A DNA stretch of 64,000 bases. Source: an uncultured Myxococcales bacterium. GTDB taxonomy: Bacteria; Myxococcota_A; UBA9042; DTJE01. The DNA lies in NCBI GenBank assembly GCA_903857665.1, contig CAIOFV010000037.1:1-64000 (forward strand), read 5' to 3'. The notes under the pieces are model-generated. The model searched no databases. It saw nothing but the letters and a program-made list of their open reading frames with translations, and was not told where the DNA came from. Shown one piece after another: positions 27,428 through 35,923 of this stretch. The position numbers and the translations under genes were made by a program. Within the stretch, counting starts at the first letter, position 1. The number at the start of each line of letters is the position of its first letter.

Positions 27428-27457
27428 ATCATACACCCGACCGACCGGGGGAGTCAG
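27428..27457 (-). promoter_or_regulatory. Candidate promoter of asd
   Basis: Minus strand: CTGACT (27457-27452), 18-nt spacer, TATGAT (27433-27428), about 70 nt before the asd start. The -35 overlaps the end of bioY. Confidence 0.35.
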
Positions 27458-28002
27458 GCCGGTGGCGTCAGGAAACGTGCAGATGCGACGGCCGCGAGGA
27501 TCTTGAGCGCGTCGAAGGGCAGGAACGGCAGGGAACCCAGGACCAGCGCTCGATCGGGCGGAAGCCCGAGCATCATCCCCAGCACGGACACCCCGGCCAC
27601 GTGGATCGCCACGACGCCCAGGAGCGCCGCCCAGATCGGCGCAATCCGGGCCCGGGCAACGGCCACGACGGGCGCGGCAACCACGAATCCCGCCAGGTAT
27701 CCCGCGCTCAGCCAGCCGGCTCCGGCCGGGACGGACATCCACCCGGCGAACCACGGCACACCCAGAAGTCCCGCCCCGACATAAATCGCCTGTGACAGGA
27801 AGGCCTGCCGGGGCGACAGGAGCAGGCCGGTCAGCAGCACCGCGAACACCTGGAGCGTGAACGGCACGGGCGTGAAGGGCACGCGGATCGCCACCTGTGC
27901 CCCGAGCGCGGTCGCGATTGTCATCGCCGCCATGCAGGCGGCAGGCGCGGCGCGCTCCCCCATCGCGATCCAGTGACCAGAGGAACGGAGTATCGCAGCC
28001 AT
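27454..28002 (-). CDS. bioY: BioY biotin transporter S component
   Basis: A 182-aa integral membrane protein with about five to six membrane helices. The family signature VRVPFTPVPFTLQVFAVLLTGLLL (here IRVPFTPVPFTLQ) and the later GYLAGFVVAA are clear. BioY binds biotin with high affinity and works alone or with the energy-coupling factor BioMN (ECF) module; no BioM or BioN is encoded nearby, so shared or no energiser is likely. ATG 28002 follows CAGGAGGCTCG. The open frame extends about 100 residues upstream but that part is Arg/Pro-rich shadow sequence, so it was left out. Confidence 0.92.
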   Translation of the reverse strand: MAAILRSSGHWIAMGERAAPAACMAAMTIATALGAQVAIRVPFTPVPFTLQVFAVLLTGLLLSPRQAFLSQAIYVGAGLLGVPWFAGWMSVPAGAGWLSAGYLAGFVVAAPVVAVARARIAPIWAALLGVVAIHVAGVSVLGMMLGLPPDRALVLGSLPFLPFDALKILAAVASARFLTPPA

Positions 28003-28344
28003 CGAGCCTCCTGGGCCTCGGACGCAGGCGCGATCGTGCCCGACCCCGGGCGCGGCGCCAAGGGGGGCGACCCGGAGGGCGCGCCCGCGCTGGGCCGAGG
28101 CCGGTTCGACGCCGTGCGCCCCGCAGGGCAAGGCGGCAGATCGCCCCGGGTCGAAACGCCAGGACTGGAGGTCTGAGGGATCCCTGGACGCAAGCCGGGC
28201 AAGGCACGGCACGCGACAGGCACGTCGAGGAGGACCGGGACGAACGGACCGGGGGCACCTCCCCCGGCCCATCCAGGGCCCGGCAGAGGCGACCTCGAAT
28301 ACCGTCAACGCGCAGGCGACCTCAGGCCGCCGTGCCCGTCATCG
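28003..28344. other. Gene-free stretch between bioY and the H1-like gene
   Basis: About 340 bases with no credible gene. It would hold the bioY promoter and the end of the H1-like transcript. A TTGACG is visible on the minus strand but without a good -10. I see no hairpin with a T-run. Confidence 0.5.
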
Positions 28345-28761
28345 TCACTTCTTGGCGACAGGCTTCGCCTTGGCCGGGGCCACCTTCTTGGCGGGCGCCT
28401 TGACCGGGGCAGCCTTCTTCGCCGGGGCGACCTTCTTCGCCGGGGCCTTGACCGGGGCGACCTTCTTCGCCGGGGCCTTGACCGGGGCGACCTTCTTCGC
28501 CGGGGCCTTGACCGGGGCGACCTTCTTCGCCGGGGCCTTGACCGGGGCGACCTTCTTCGCGGGCGCCTTCACCGGGGCGACCTTCTTCGCCGGGGCCTTG
28601 ACCGGGGCGACCTTCTTCGCGGGCGCCTTCACCGGGGCCGCGACGGGGGCAGGCTTCGCGACGGGCTTCGCCGCCTTCACGGGGGCAGCCTTCACCGTCT
28701 TCACGGGAGCCTTCGCCGCAACCTTCGGAGCCGCCTTCTTGATGACCTTCTTGACCGCCAT
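28345..28761 (-). CDS. Histone H1-like Lys/Ala/Pro repeat protein
   Basis: A 138-aa, extremely basic protein made of Lys, Ala, Pro and Val. The central part repeats the decapeptide VKAPAKKVAP about seven times; the ends are KKVIKKAAPKVAAK and PAKAKPVAKK. This is the composition of eukaryotic histone H1 tails and of bacterial AlgP/HC-like nucleoid proteins, so DNA binding and compaction are likely, though repeats alone cannot prove it. ATG 28761 follows TTTGGAGGTCATC, and a very good promoter is placed upstream, suggesting high expression. No folded domain is visible. Confidence 0.8.
   Translation of the reverse strand: MAVKKVIKKAAPKVAAKAPVKTVKAAPVKAAKPVAKPAPVAAPVKAPAKKVAPVKAPAKKVAPVKAPAKKVAPVKAPAKKVAPVKAPAKKVAPVKAPAKKVAPVKAPAKKVAPAKKAAPVKAPAKKVAPAKAKPVAKK
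28441..28620 (+). repeat. 30-bp tandem repeat inside the H1-like gene
   Basis: Six full 30-bp units, four consecutive ones identical and one variant in which cggggccttg reads gggcgccttc, flanked by partial units. Each encodes a ten-residue repeat of the H1-like protein. The near-identity of units implies recent expansion and possible copy-number variation between strains. Confidence 0.9.
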
Positions 28762-28799
28762 GATGACCTCCAAACGAGTTATGCCCGGGGGGCAAAGCG

Positions 28800-28828
28800 A
28801 AAATAAATCCCATCCGTGTGGAAGTCAA
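28800..28828 (-). promoter_or_regulatory. Strong sigma-70-type promoter of the H1-like gene
   Basis: Minus strand: TTGACT (28828-28823), exactly 17-nt spacer, TATTTT (28805-28800), in a locally AT-rich patch. It is about 40 nt upstream of the ATG. Confidence 0.65.
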
Positions 28829-29070
28829 AGAAACGACATGGCGATCGCTGAACAATGCTCCCGCGTTCCCGGGGATTCGACGCTTTCCCTCCCCCCCGAA
28901 GATGCGTGTCCATGTCACGAACGCCGCATCCTGACTGGTGCAAATCAGATCCGGGGGTTGTGCCGGACGCCATTGCCTGGAGAGGTGCGGGCCCATCATC
29001 GCCGCAGCCGCCACCCTCGCCCACGGGATCGCCGCGCCGACCGGACCGTTTCGACACCGAAAATTTTCCT

Positions 29071-29095
29071 GAACCGGATTCGCGCCAGCTCCGTC
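29071..29095 (+). promoter_or_regulatory. Candidate ECF-type (autoregulatory) promoter
   Basis: GAACC (29071-29075), 16-nt spacer, CGTC (29092-29095), the GAAC/CGTC form typical of ECF-sigma promoters, about 30 nt upstream of the ECF sigma start. A perfect palindrome GAAAATTTTC lies just before it. The remaining 28829-29070 contains no gene that I can support. Confidence 0.5.
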
Positions 29096-29126
29096 TGTCC
29101 GCAACGACCTTCGAATGGGGGCGATC

Positions 29127-29741
29127 ATGCGGGACCAGGCAGGACGACGAACGGAACGCGATCCGGTGCGGGACGCGGTGGTGCAGTCGCTGGACAAGCT
29201 CTACGGGGCGGCCATGCGATTGACCCGCAACAAGGCCGACGCCGAGGACCTGGTGCAGGAAACGGTGCTGCGAGCCCTGGAGGTCGCGCCGCGCCTGGAC
29301 CCGGGAGGCAACATCCCCGCCTACCTGTGCCGAACCCTCGGCAACCTGTTCATCAACGGGCACCGGCATCGAAAGGTCGCCCGCCGGGTGGGGGAAGAGG
29401 CCTGGTACGGGCTCCTCGACGGCACGACCTATTCGTCCGAAAGCCGCCTCATCTGGGCCGACCCTCCCACCCATCACCGACACACCACGATGGCGAAGGA
29501 TCTGGAGGCCGCGATCGAGGCCCTGCCGGAACGGTTCCGGGCCGTGCTCATCCTGGCCGATCTGCTCGACTGGACCTACGCCGAGATCGCAACGGAACTG
29601 GCGATTCCCATCGGGACCGTGATGTCCCGCCTGTGGAGGGCACGCCACACCACCCGGGCGCGGCTCGACGCGGCCCGGGCCAGCGACCCGACCTCACCCC
29701 TCGACCAGGACGTCGCTTCGGCCGGGAATCGCGCCGGTTGA
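29127..29741 (+). CDS. ECF-family RNA polymerase sigma factor
   Basis: A 204-aa sigma factor with only regions 2 and 4. Region 2 includes LTRNKADAEDLVQETVLRAL and region 4 runs from LPERFRAVLILADLLDWTYAEIATELAIPIGTVMSRLWRAR. The second ATG was preferred because GGGGGCG lies 8 nt before it. An ECF-like promoter just upstream suggests autoregulation. I see no adjacent anti-sigma factor with a zinc-binding HX3CX2C motif; the next gene encodes a lamin-tail lipoprotein. Target genes are unknown. Confidence 0.9.
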   Translation: MRDQAGRRTERDPVRDAVVQSLDKLYGAAMRLTRNKADAEDLVQETVLRALEVAPRLDPGGNIPAYLCRTLGNLFINGHRHRKVARRVGEEAWYGLLDGTTYSSESRLIWADPPTHHRHTTMAKDLEAAIEALPERFRAVLILADLLDWTYAEIATELAIPIGTVMSRLWRARHTTRARLDAARASDPTSPLDQDVASAGNRAG

Positions 29742-29813
29742 CGGGATGGACCGGCTCCCGAAACGATCGGGCCGTCGCTTCGATACCTCCCAGCCTTGTG
29801 AAAGGAGGGCTGG

Positions 29814-31364
29814 ATGAACCCCGCACGAACCCGGGTCGAACGAACGCTGGCGACGGTGCTGCTCGCGGGATTCCTGGCCTGCACGACCGCGTGCGGCAAC
29901 GATGGGCCGCTTCCGGCCCGGCCGGACGACAGGGGACGCCCGGACGAGGCCGATGTGGCGGTGGAGGATGCGTGGGACCTCCCGCAGGACCCTGCGCGTT
30001 CCAGCGACCCGGGAGTCGATGCGGACGCCCTGTCCCGCCCCGGTCCCGCGCACGACACGCCGGAACCCGACGCCCGACCGGGCGACCTGCCCGACGCGGC
30101 GCCACCGGGCGCGGACACTTCGGCGGACGCACTGCCGCAGGAGTGCCCCCCGGCAGGCACGGTGTTCATCACCGAGTTGCTCCCGGACCCCGCCGCCGTA
30201 CCCGACGTGACGGGTGAATACGTCGAGGTCTACAACCCGGGCGAAACGGGCGTGGATCTCCGTGGCTTCGACCTGCGAAGCGGGCGCGAGTCCCACCGCA
30301 TCCATGGCGATTCACCCGTCCGCGTGCCGGCCCACGGGTTCCTGCTGATGGCGGTGTCCGCGAACCCGGACGACAACGGCGGGCTGGCGCCCGGGTATGT
30401 CTACGACTCGGTACGACTGTCGAACGGGGCGGACGACGTCGGTCTGTATTGCAGCGATGCCATCATCGACCGCGTATCGTGGAGCGCCTCGTCATTCGGG
30501 CTCAAGGCCGGCTTTTCACTGTCCCTGGACCGGACCGGGTTCGATGCCACGAAGAACGACGATGCCGGCTACTGGTGCCGGGGAGTCGCACCCTACGGAG
30601 CCGGTGACCACGGCACGCCCGGGGAGGACAATCCGTCCTGCGGCACCGGGTCCTGCGGCGATGGACGGCTCCAGCACTGGGAGGAATGCGATGACGGGAA
30701 CCGCATGAACGGGGACGGCTGCTCGGCATCCTGCCAGGGAGAGTCCTTCGAGGCGGGATCGATCATCGTCACGGAAGTCCTGGTCCAGCCCGTCGGCACG
30801 GGGAAGACGGTAGGGGAGTGGGTGGAACTGCACAACCCCACCCCGCGACCGATCGACATCGACGGGTGGACGCTCGGCGACGACGCGGGCACCCCGGTCC
30901 GGATCCAGCCATCGAGCGGCTCCCTGGTGGTGCCGTCGCTGGGATACGTGGTCCTGGGCCGAAGCGCGGATTCCGACGTCAACGGCGGCGTGAGCGTGGA
31001 CTGGTCCTACGGCGATGCCTTCGCGCTGGGGAGCCCTGCGGGCCAGGTCATCGTGACCTGGAACGGCAGCGTCATCGACAAGGTGGTCTATGCCCTGGGA
31101 ACCACCTTCCCCGAGGCGCCGGGGAGGTCGCTCCAACTGGATCCCGCCTTCCTCGACGGGGAACTGAACGACTGGAGCGAAGCCTGGTGCGCCGCTCCGG
31201 ACAGCGCCGTCCTGCCGGACGGGGACCACGGGTCGCCGGGAACGGGAAATCCACCATGCCAGTGGAACCCCACGCGAACCCGGGAGCCTGCGCCACCTTC
31301 CCGGCCTGATGTAGAATACGTTCGCCGCCTGGCGCCCTCGGATGGGCGGGACTGGAGGCGGTGA
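29814..31364 (+). CDS. Secreted lipoprotein with two lamin-tail domains and a myxobacterial Cys repeat
   Basis: A 516-aa protein. A signal peptide with lipobox TTAC leads to an Asp/Pro-rich linker (30-105). Two lamin-tail (LTD) beta domains lie at about 110-235 (VFITELLPDPAAVPDVTGEYVEVYNP) and 325-440 (IIVTEVLVQPVGTGKTVGEWVELHNP). Between them is a disulfide module CGDGRLQHWEECDDGNRMNGDGCSASC, the repeat typical of myxobacteria. LTD domains are found in secreted nucleases and surface proteins; no nuclease motif is visible here. Start ATG 29814 follows AAAGGAGGGCTGG. It may be transcribed with the ECF sigma gene. Confidence 0.82.
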   Translation: MNPARTRVERTLATVLLAGFLACTTACGNDGPLPARPDDRGRPDEADVAVEDAWDLPQDPARSSDPGVDADALSRPGPAHDTPEPDARPGDLPDAAPPGADTSADALPQECPPAGTVFITELLPDPAAVPDVTGEYVEVYNPGETGVDLRGFDLRSGRESHRIHGDSPVRVPAHGFLLMAVSANPDDNGGLAPGYVYDSVRLSNGADDVGLYCSDAIIDRVSWSASSFGLKAGFSLSLDRTGFDATKNDDAGYWCRGVAPYGAGDHGTPGEDNPSCGTGSCGDGRLQHWEECDDGNRMNGDGCSASCQGESFEAGSIIVTEVLVQPVGTGKTVGEWVELHNPTPRPIDIDGWTLGDDAGTPVRIQPSSGSLVVPSLGYVVLGRSADSDVNGGVSVDWSYGDAFALGSPAGQVIVTWNGSVIDKVVYALGTTFPEAPGRSLQLDPAFLDGELNDWSEAWCAAPDSAVLPDGDHGSPGTGNPPCQWNPTRTREPAPPSRPDVEYVRRLAPSDGRDWRR

Positions 31365-31385
31365 ATGACAGGCACAGGAGGACAG

Positions 31386-32297
31386 ATGAACGCCGTTCCG
31401 GACGACAATCGAGATGCGACGCAGAAGTCGCCGGGCCGTTGCCTGGCGCAGCCCCTCGCGGGTGCCGTGCTGGTTGGCAGCCTGCTGGCCCTGGTGATGA
31501 TTCCCGCCACGTACCACGCCTTGCTCGATGTCGCCGGCGGGCAGGCGGCCTCGGAGGATCGAAGGGCCCTGGCGGTGGCTCGGCGCATGACCGTGAACGG
31601 GCCGAACGAAACGACCCTTTTCGAAACGCTCCGCACGGTGAGAAGTTGCTCTTCGGGCCTTACTGCCGGGTTCGTCCGAACGGCAGGCGGTGCCGTAGAG
31701 TCCGGCTCCGAGATGCCGGTGCGCCTGCTGGCCATCGGGCCCAACGGCATCCCCGTGGTGCTGCCGGACGAACTGTCAGGCCCCATCGACACTGCGGCGG
31801 CCCAGGCCGTGTCTTCGCAAGGCAAGGACGCCACCGGGTCCGCCTGCATCGATGGGGGGGAAGAGGCGCCCCTCCTGTGCGTGGTGGCGCTGCCCAGCGG
31901 GGCGCTGGCGGGCGTGGTGGCCGGTCGGACGAAAATGCTGGCCCCCTACGGATTGCCCGCAGCGGGTTCGGTGGTGGGCGCACTGCTGTTCCTCCTCGCG
32001 GCATGGTGGAAGCCGTCCTGGCGCCTGCAGTTCCCGGCAGCCGTCACGGCAGTCCTGGTCAGCAGTGTCGTGGCGACCCTGGTGGTCGTGGGCGCACGCA
32101 CAATCATCTCGAACGCGGCTTCGGCAGAAGCGTCCCTGGCAGGCATCCTGGGTCCCCTGGGAGGTCCCGTCACGCCGGATCCGCAGGGCCCGGGCCTGGC
32201 CTTCGTGCTGGCAACGGTCCTGGCCTCCACGGCCCTGGCTACCGGTGGCGCATGGGCCCTGGGGCGCATCTTTTCGCTCCTCCGCGGTCCGCGGTGA
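31386..32297 (+). CDS. Multi-pass membrane protein of unknown function
   Basis: A 303-aa protein. Hydrophobic segments occur near 25-45 (PLAGAVLVGSLLALVMIP), 185-205 (GSVVGALLFLLAAWW), 215-235 (AAVTAVLVSSVVATLVVVGA) and 265-290 (FVLATVLASTALATGGAWALG). Between the first two lies a roughly 130-residue Cys-containing extracytoplasmic sensor-like region. I recognise no family. An upstream ATG (31365), right after the lipoprotein stop, is also possible; 31386 was chosen for ACAGGAGGACAG. A sensor role for the kinase downstream is conceivable but unsupported. Confidence 0.6.
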   Translation: MNAVPDDNRDATQKSPGRCLAQPLAGAVLVGSLLALVMIPATYHALLDVAGGQAASEDRRALAVARRMTVNGPNETTLFETLRTVRSCSSGLTAGFVRTAGGAVESGSEMPVRLLAIGPNGIPVVLPDELSGPIDTAAAQAVSSQGKDATGSACIDGGEEAPLLCVVALPSGALAGVVAGRTKMLAPYGLPAAGSVVGALLFLLAAWWKPSWRLQFPAAVTAVLVSSVVATLVVVGARTIISNAASAEASLAGILGPLGGPVTPDPQGPGLAFVLATVLASTALATGGAWALGRIFSLLRGPR

Positions 32298-32463
32298 ATC
32301 CCGGCCTCCGGACGCTTCCATTCCCCACGGCCACCCCGCCCCTCATGTTCCCGCGGCCTGAATCCCCGTGAAGCGCCTCGCGTCCCCCTCTCGGACCCTA
32401 CCGACGCACGACGGTCCTTGCAGGAAGCTCTCGCCGGAGATGAAGCCGCCTCGGGTGCATCCA

Positions 32464-32472
32464 TGATAGAAT
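32464..32472 (+). promoter_or_regulatory. Extended -10 promoter of the Ser/Thr kinase operon
   Basis: TGA-TAGAAT forms an extended -10 with 5 of 6 hexamer matches, about 28 nt upstream of the GTG start. The -35 is poor. Confidence 0.45.
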
Positions 32473-32499
32473 ATTGGCCCGGTCGGGGAACGTGGCTCG

Positions 32500-34431
32500 G
32501 TGGAAGGAACACGGCAAATCTTCGGTCGATACGAGATCGTACGGCCGTTCGGCGCGGGGGGGATGGGCGAAATCCTCCTGGCGCGCCAGCCTGGCCTGCC
32601 CGGGGTCGAACGCCTGGTCATCATCAAGAAGATCCTGCCCCACCTGGCCCAGGAACCCGGCTTCCTGGAGCGGTTCCTCGACGAGACACGCGTGGCGGCG
32701 AGCCTGAGCCACGGCAACATCGTCCAGGTGTTCGAGGTCGGCGAAGTCGATGGCGAATACTTCATGGCCATGGAATTCGTCGATGGGATGGATCTCAAGG
32801 AGGCCTTCCACCGCCTGAGGGCGACGACCCGGCGCATGCCCGAGGACCTCGCGGTATTCGTGCTGGTCGAGGTCGCCAAGGCCCTGTCGTATGCCCACGA
32901 AAAGCGCGGCCCCGATGGCAAGCCACTGGGCATCGTCCACCGGGACGTGAGCCCGGCCAACCTTCTTCTGTCGATGGACGGGCAGGTCAAACTGACGGAC
33001 TTCGGGGTGGCCAAGGCCGCCCTGCGCCTGTCGCTCACCATCCCGGGGACGCTGCACGGCAAGGTCTACTACATGTCGCCCGAACAGGTGTCGGGCGAGG
33101 AATGCGACCCGCGATCCGACGTGTTCAGCCTGGGCGTCGTGGCCTACGAAATGCTGGCAGGACGACGCCCGTTCGAGGGGACCAGCGAGGTGGCGGTGCT
33201 GGACAAGGTGCGCCGGTGCGACCCGCCACCGCTGGCCGAAGTGGCACCGTGGGTGCCGGGTTCCCTCGCCGCAATCGTCGCTCGCGCGCTGGCCTGCGAC
33301 CCGGCGGACCGCTATCCGACGATGGATGCCTTCCGCCAGGCCTTGTCCACGTACATGATGGAAGCCCACACCATGGTTTCGGCGCGGGCGCTGGCGGAAT
33401 TCCTCACGGAACTCCGCTCCATCGCGCCCGAGCGACTGCCGATGGCGGCCGTGCCGACCCCCATCCGCACCGCGACGCCCCGGACCCTGGACGACGTCGC
33501 TGCGGCCCTCCTGGGACAGGGGCCGGAGGGCCTGAAGACCCCGGCGCCGATCCCCGAGACCGCCGGTTCTCCTCACACCCGGACCCTGGCGTCGGCGGAA
33601 GGGGACGCATCGCGAACCCGCAGGCGGCGCGAACGGCTCCGCAGCATCGTGGCGAGGATCGCGTTCGTGGTGGGCTTGATCGGGCTGGGAACGGGCCTGT
33701 GGGCCTGGAACCTGATCAACAACCTGTCACGCGACGGGCGGACCGAGGTTTCCGCGATCACGGAGGCGGCGCCGGCTGCTGCTCCGTCGCCCGTGGCCGA
33801 CCCCCGCCCGGCAACGCCGACGACACCGGCTTCCTCCGAGGCCGCGACTTCGATCGCCGTGGTCCCCGCGCCCGCACCCGTCCCCGCCGAAGCCCGCCGC
33901 ACCGCGGCCGCATCCCCGGGGCCGTCCTCGACCGCGGCCGAGTCCCCCAGCTCCCGCAAGATCCTGCTGAAATCCGCTCCCGAAGGTGCGCGGGTCATGT
34001 CCGGCGAACGGGAACTGGGCATGACTCCCCTGGACGTGACGGTTCCGGCCGGCGGCAGCCTGCGCCTGGACCTCCTTGCCGAGGGTCACGGTCCGAAGCA
34101 GGTGATCCTGACGTCCACATCGGCGTCGCCGCTCCACGTGGTCCTTCCCGCGGAACCCGGGCGGGTGAAATTCCGTTTCTTCCCTGCCGATGCCGAAGTA
34201 CGGATCGACGGTCGGACCATCGAAACGACGGGGAACCTGGTGGACCTGGAACTGGCCTCCGGGGCCCACGTGCTCAGACTGACGACGCGGAATGGCGAAC
34301 GGTCGCACGACACCCCCTTCGACGTGGTTCCCGGCAGGGCCCGGGCACTTGGAACCGTGGAACTGGGCGAGGGCGGCCGATCCGAGACGGGCGCCACGAC
34401 CTCCCTTCCTCCCCCGACGGAGGCCCCATGA
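32500..34431 (+). CDS. Membrane-anchored Ser/Thr protein kinase with C-terminal PEGA-like domains
   Basis: A 643-aa Hanks-type kinase. The catalytic domain (9-285) has a Gly-rich loop GAGGMGE, Lys43 in VIIKK, HRDVSPANL (147-155), DFG (167-169) and MSPEQ, so it should be active. One membrane span is near 387-406 (FVVGLIGLGTGLWAW). After a Pro/Ala/Thr-rich linker come two PEGA-like beta domains (SAPEGARVMSGERELGMTPLDVTVPAG and FFPADAEVRIDG) facing outside. The GTG start was taken since the kinase fold begins there. It overlaps the next gene by 4 nt, so the two products are made together. Confidence 0.88.
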   Translation: MEGTRQIFGRYEIVRPFGAGGMGEILLARQPGLPGVERLVIIKKILPHLAQEPGFLERFLDETRVAASLSHGNIVQVFEVGEVDGEYFMAMEFVDGMDLKEAFHRLRATTRRMPEDLAVFVLVEVAKALSYAHEKRGPDGKPLGIVHRDVSPANLLLSMDGQVKLTDFGVAKAALRLSLTIPGTLHGKVYYMSPEQVSGEECDPRSDVFSLGVVAYEMLAGRRPFEGTSEVAVLDKVRRCDPPPLAEVAPWVPGSLAAIVARALACDPADRYPTMDAFRQALSTYMMEAHTMVSARALAEFLTELRSIAPERLPMAAVPTPIRTATPRTLDDVAAALLGQGPEGLKTPAPIPETAGSPHTRTLASAEGDASRTRRRRERLRSIVARIAFVVGLIGLGTGLWAWNLINNLSRDGRTEVSAITEAAPAAAPSPVADPRPATPTTPASSEAATSIAVVPAPAPVPAEARRTAAASPGPSSTAAESPSSRKILLKSAPEGARVMSGERELGMTPLDVTVPAGGSLRLDLLAEGHGPKQVILTSTSASPLHVVLPAEPGRVKFRFFPADAEVRIDGRTIETTGNLVDLELASGAHVLRLTTRNGERSHDTPFDVVPGRARALGTVELGEGGRSETGATTSLPPPTEAP

Positions 34432-35816
34432 GCGATCTGGACCAGACCCTCACCGTCCATCTCGACGTGCCGGTCGACTACCTCACGCTGTGCAAGTACA
34501 CGCTGAAGGTCATCGAGGGGCCGGACAAGGGCCTGGAAAAGTCGTTCGAGCGGCGCCAGATCGACATCGGGACCGCGCCGGACTGCCACTTCATGCTGTC
34601 CGATCCCACCGTATCGCGAAACCATGCCCGCATCGAGCACGACGGCCAGGGCTACAAGGTGTCCGACGCGGGCAGCAAGAACGGCGTCCGAATCGGCGAC
34701 CTGAAGGTCCTGTCGGCGTACCTGCCCGGCGAGGAACGCCTGATCCTGGGCGAAACCGTCATCCTGTTCCGGCTGGGCACCGAAACCATCGACATCAGCA
34801 TCGCCCGCGAAACGCGCTTCGGAAAGCTGCTGGGAAAATCGGTCGAGATGCGCGAGGTGTTCGCCATCCTCAAGCGCGTGGCGCCCACCGATGTGACGGT
34901 CCTGATCGAGGGCGAAAGCGGCACCGGCAAGGAGGTGGTGGCGGAGTCGCTGCATGCCGCCGGGCCACGCCGGGCGAAGCCGTTCGTCGTGTTCGACTGC
35001 TCGGCGATCCCCAGGGACCTGATGGAAAGCGAACTGTTCGGTCACGTCCGCGGCGCCTTCACCGGGGCGGTCCGCGACCGGTCGGGGGCCATGGCGGAAG
35101 CCAACGGCGGCACGCTGTTCCTGGACGAGGTCGGGGAACTTCCGCTGGAACTGCAGCCCAAGCTGCTGCGGGCCCTGGAAAAGCGCGAGGTCAAGCCCGT
35201 GGGTGGCAACCGGCACGCCACGCTGGACGTGCGGATCATGGCCGCCACGAATCGCCGCCTGGACGACGAGGTACGCGCCGGCAACTTCCGCGAGGACCTG
35301 TTCTGGCGCCTGGGCGTCATCCGGATCGGGCTGCCGCCGGTACGCAAGCGCCCCGAGGACATCCCGCTGCTGGCCGACCATTTCCTGGCGGAAATCGCGG
35401 GTCGGACGGGCGTTCCCGCGCCGCGGCTTTCGTATGACACGATGGAAAAGCTGAAGGAATACGCCTGGCCGGGCAACGTCCGCGAACTGCGGAACTTCCT
35501 GGAACGCTCGGTGATCCTGTCCGGTGCGCTGTCCGGGGCGCCGCTGCCGCTGGACCTGCCTCCCCCGACGCAGACCTCGCTGCGGCGGGATCAGGACGAC
35601 CAGGACGAGGTCCTGCGCGTGAACTTCGACGAGCCCTTCAAGGACGTGAAGGACGGGCTGGTGTCGGAATTCGAGCGCCGGTATTTCAGCCGGCTGCTGA
35701 AGCGGACCGAGGGGAACGTGTCCAAGGCGGCCCGGTTGGCGGGAATCCACCGCAAGAGCCTGGAGTACCTGCTGCGGCAGATCGACCTGCCCCGGTCGGG
35801 GAACGAGGGAGGCTGA
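34428..35816 (+). CDS. FHA-domain sigma-54-dependent transcriptional activator
   Basis: A 462-aa protein. Residues 24-118 are an FHA domain (IDIGTAP, SRNHARI, GSKNGV) that should bind phosphothreonine. An AAA+ sigma-54 interaction domain follows, with Walker A GESGTGKE (162-169), the sigma-54 contact loop GAFTGA (209-214) and Walker B LFLDEVGE (230-237). A Fis-type helix-turn-helix is at the C-terminus (NVSKAARLAGIHRKSLEYLL). The ATG overlaps the kinase stop, so the kinase is the likely input and sigma-54 promoters the output. This kinase/FHA-activator pairing is known in myxobacteria. The target genes are not visible here. Confidence 0.93.
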   Translation: MSDLDQTLTVHLDVPVDYLTLCKYTLKVIEGPDKGLEKSFERRQIDIGTAPDCHFMLSDPTVSRNHARIEHDGQGYKVSDAGSKNGVRIGDLKVLSAYLPGEERLILGETVILFRLGTETIDISIARETRFGKLLGKSVEMREVFAILKRVAPTDVTVLIEGESGTGKEVVAESLHAAGPRRAKPFVVFDCSAIPRDLMESELFGHVRGAFTGAVRDRSGAMAEANGGTLFLDEVGELPLELQPKLLRALEKREVKPVGGNRHATLDVRIMAATNRRLDDEVRAGNFREDLFWRLGVIRIGLPPVRKRPEDIPLLADHFLAEIAGRTGVPAPRLSYDTMEKLKEYAWPGNVRELRNFLERSVILSGALSGAPLPLDLPPPTQTSLRRDQDDQDEVLRVNFDEPFKDVKDGLVSEFERRYFSRLLKRTEGNVSKAARLAGIHRKSLEYLLRQIDLPRSGNEGG

Positions 35817-35923
35817 CCGGACCCATCGTTATTGTTGACGTCTGTCGTGAATTTGGCAGATTGATGCAGTCCGTGCGAGGATCCTGAGTCCCGGAAGGGA
35901 ACTTGCAGATTCGGAGGAGATCG

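Noticed and set aside
28441-28620. Regular 30-bp repeats that could suggest a CRISPR array
   Set aside because: The units are directly adjacent with no unique spacers, keep a reading frame and encode the H1-like protein.
28930-29010. Stretch upstream of the ECF sigma gene checked for a tRNA
   Set aside because: No cloverleaf pairing, T-loop or acceptor stem could be built.
32418-34427. Open frame overlapping the whole kinase gene and continuous with the sigma-54 activator
   Set aside because: Its residues are Arg/Pro/Gly-rich with no domain. The activator has its own start at 34428 overlapping the kinase stop. GC-rich third positions keep shadow frames open.
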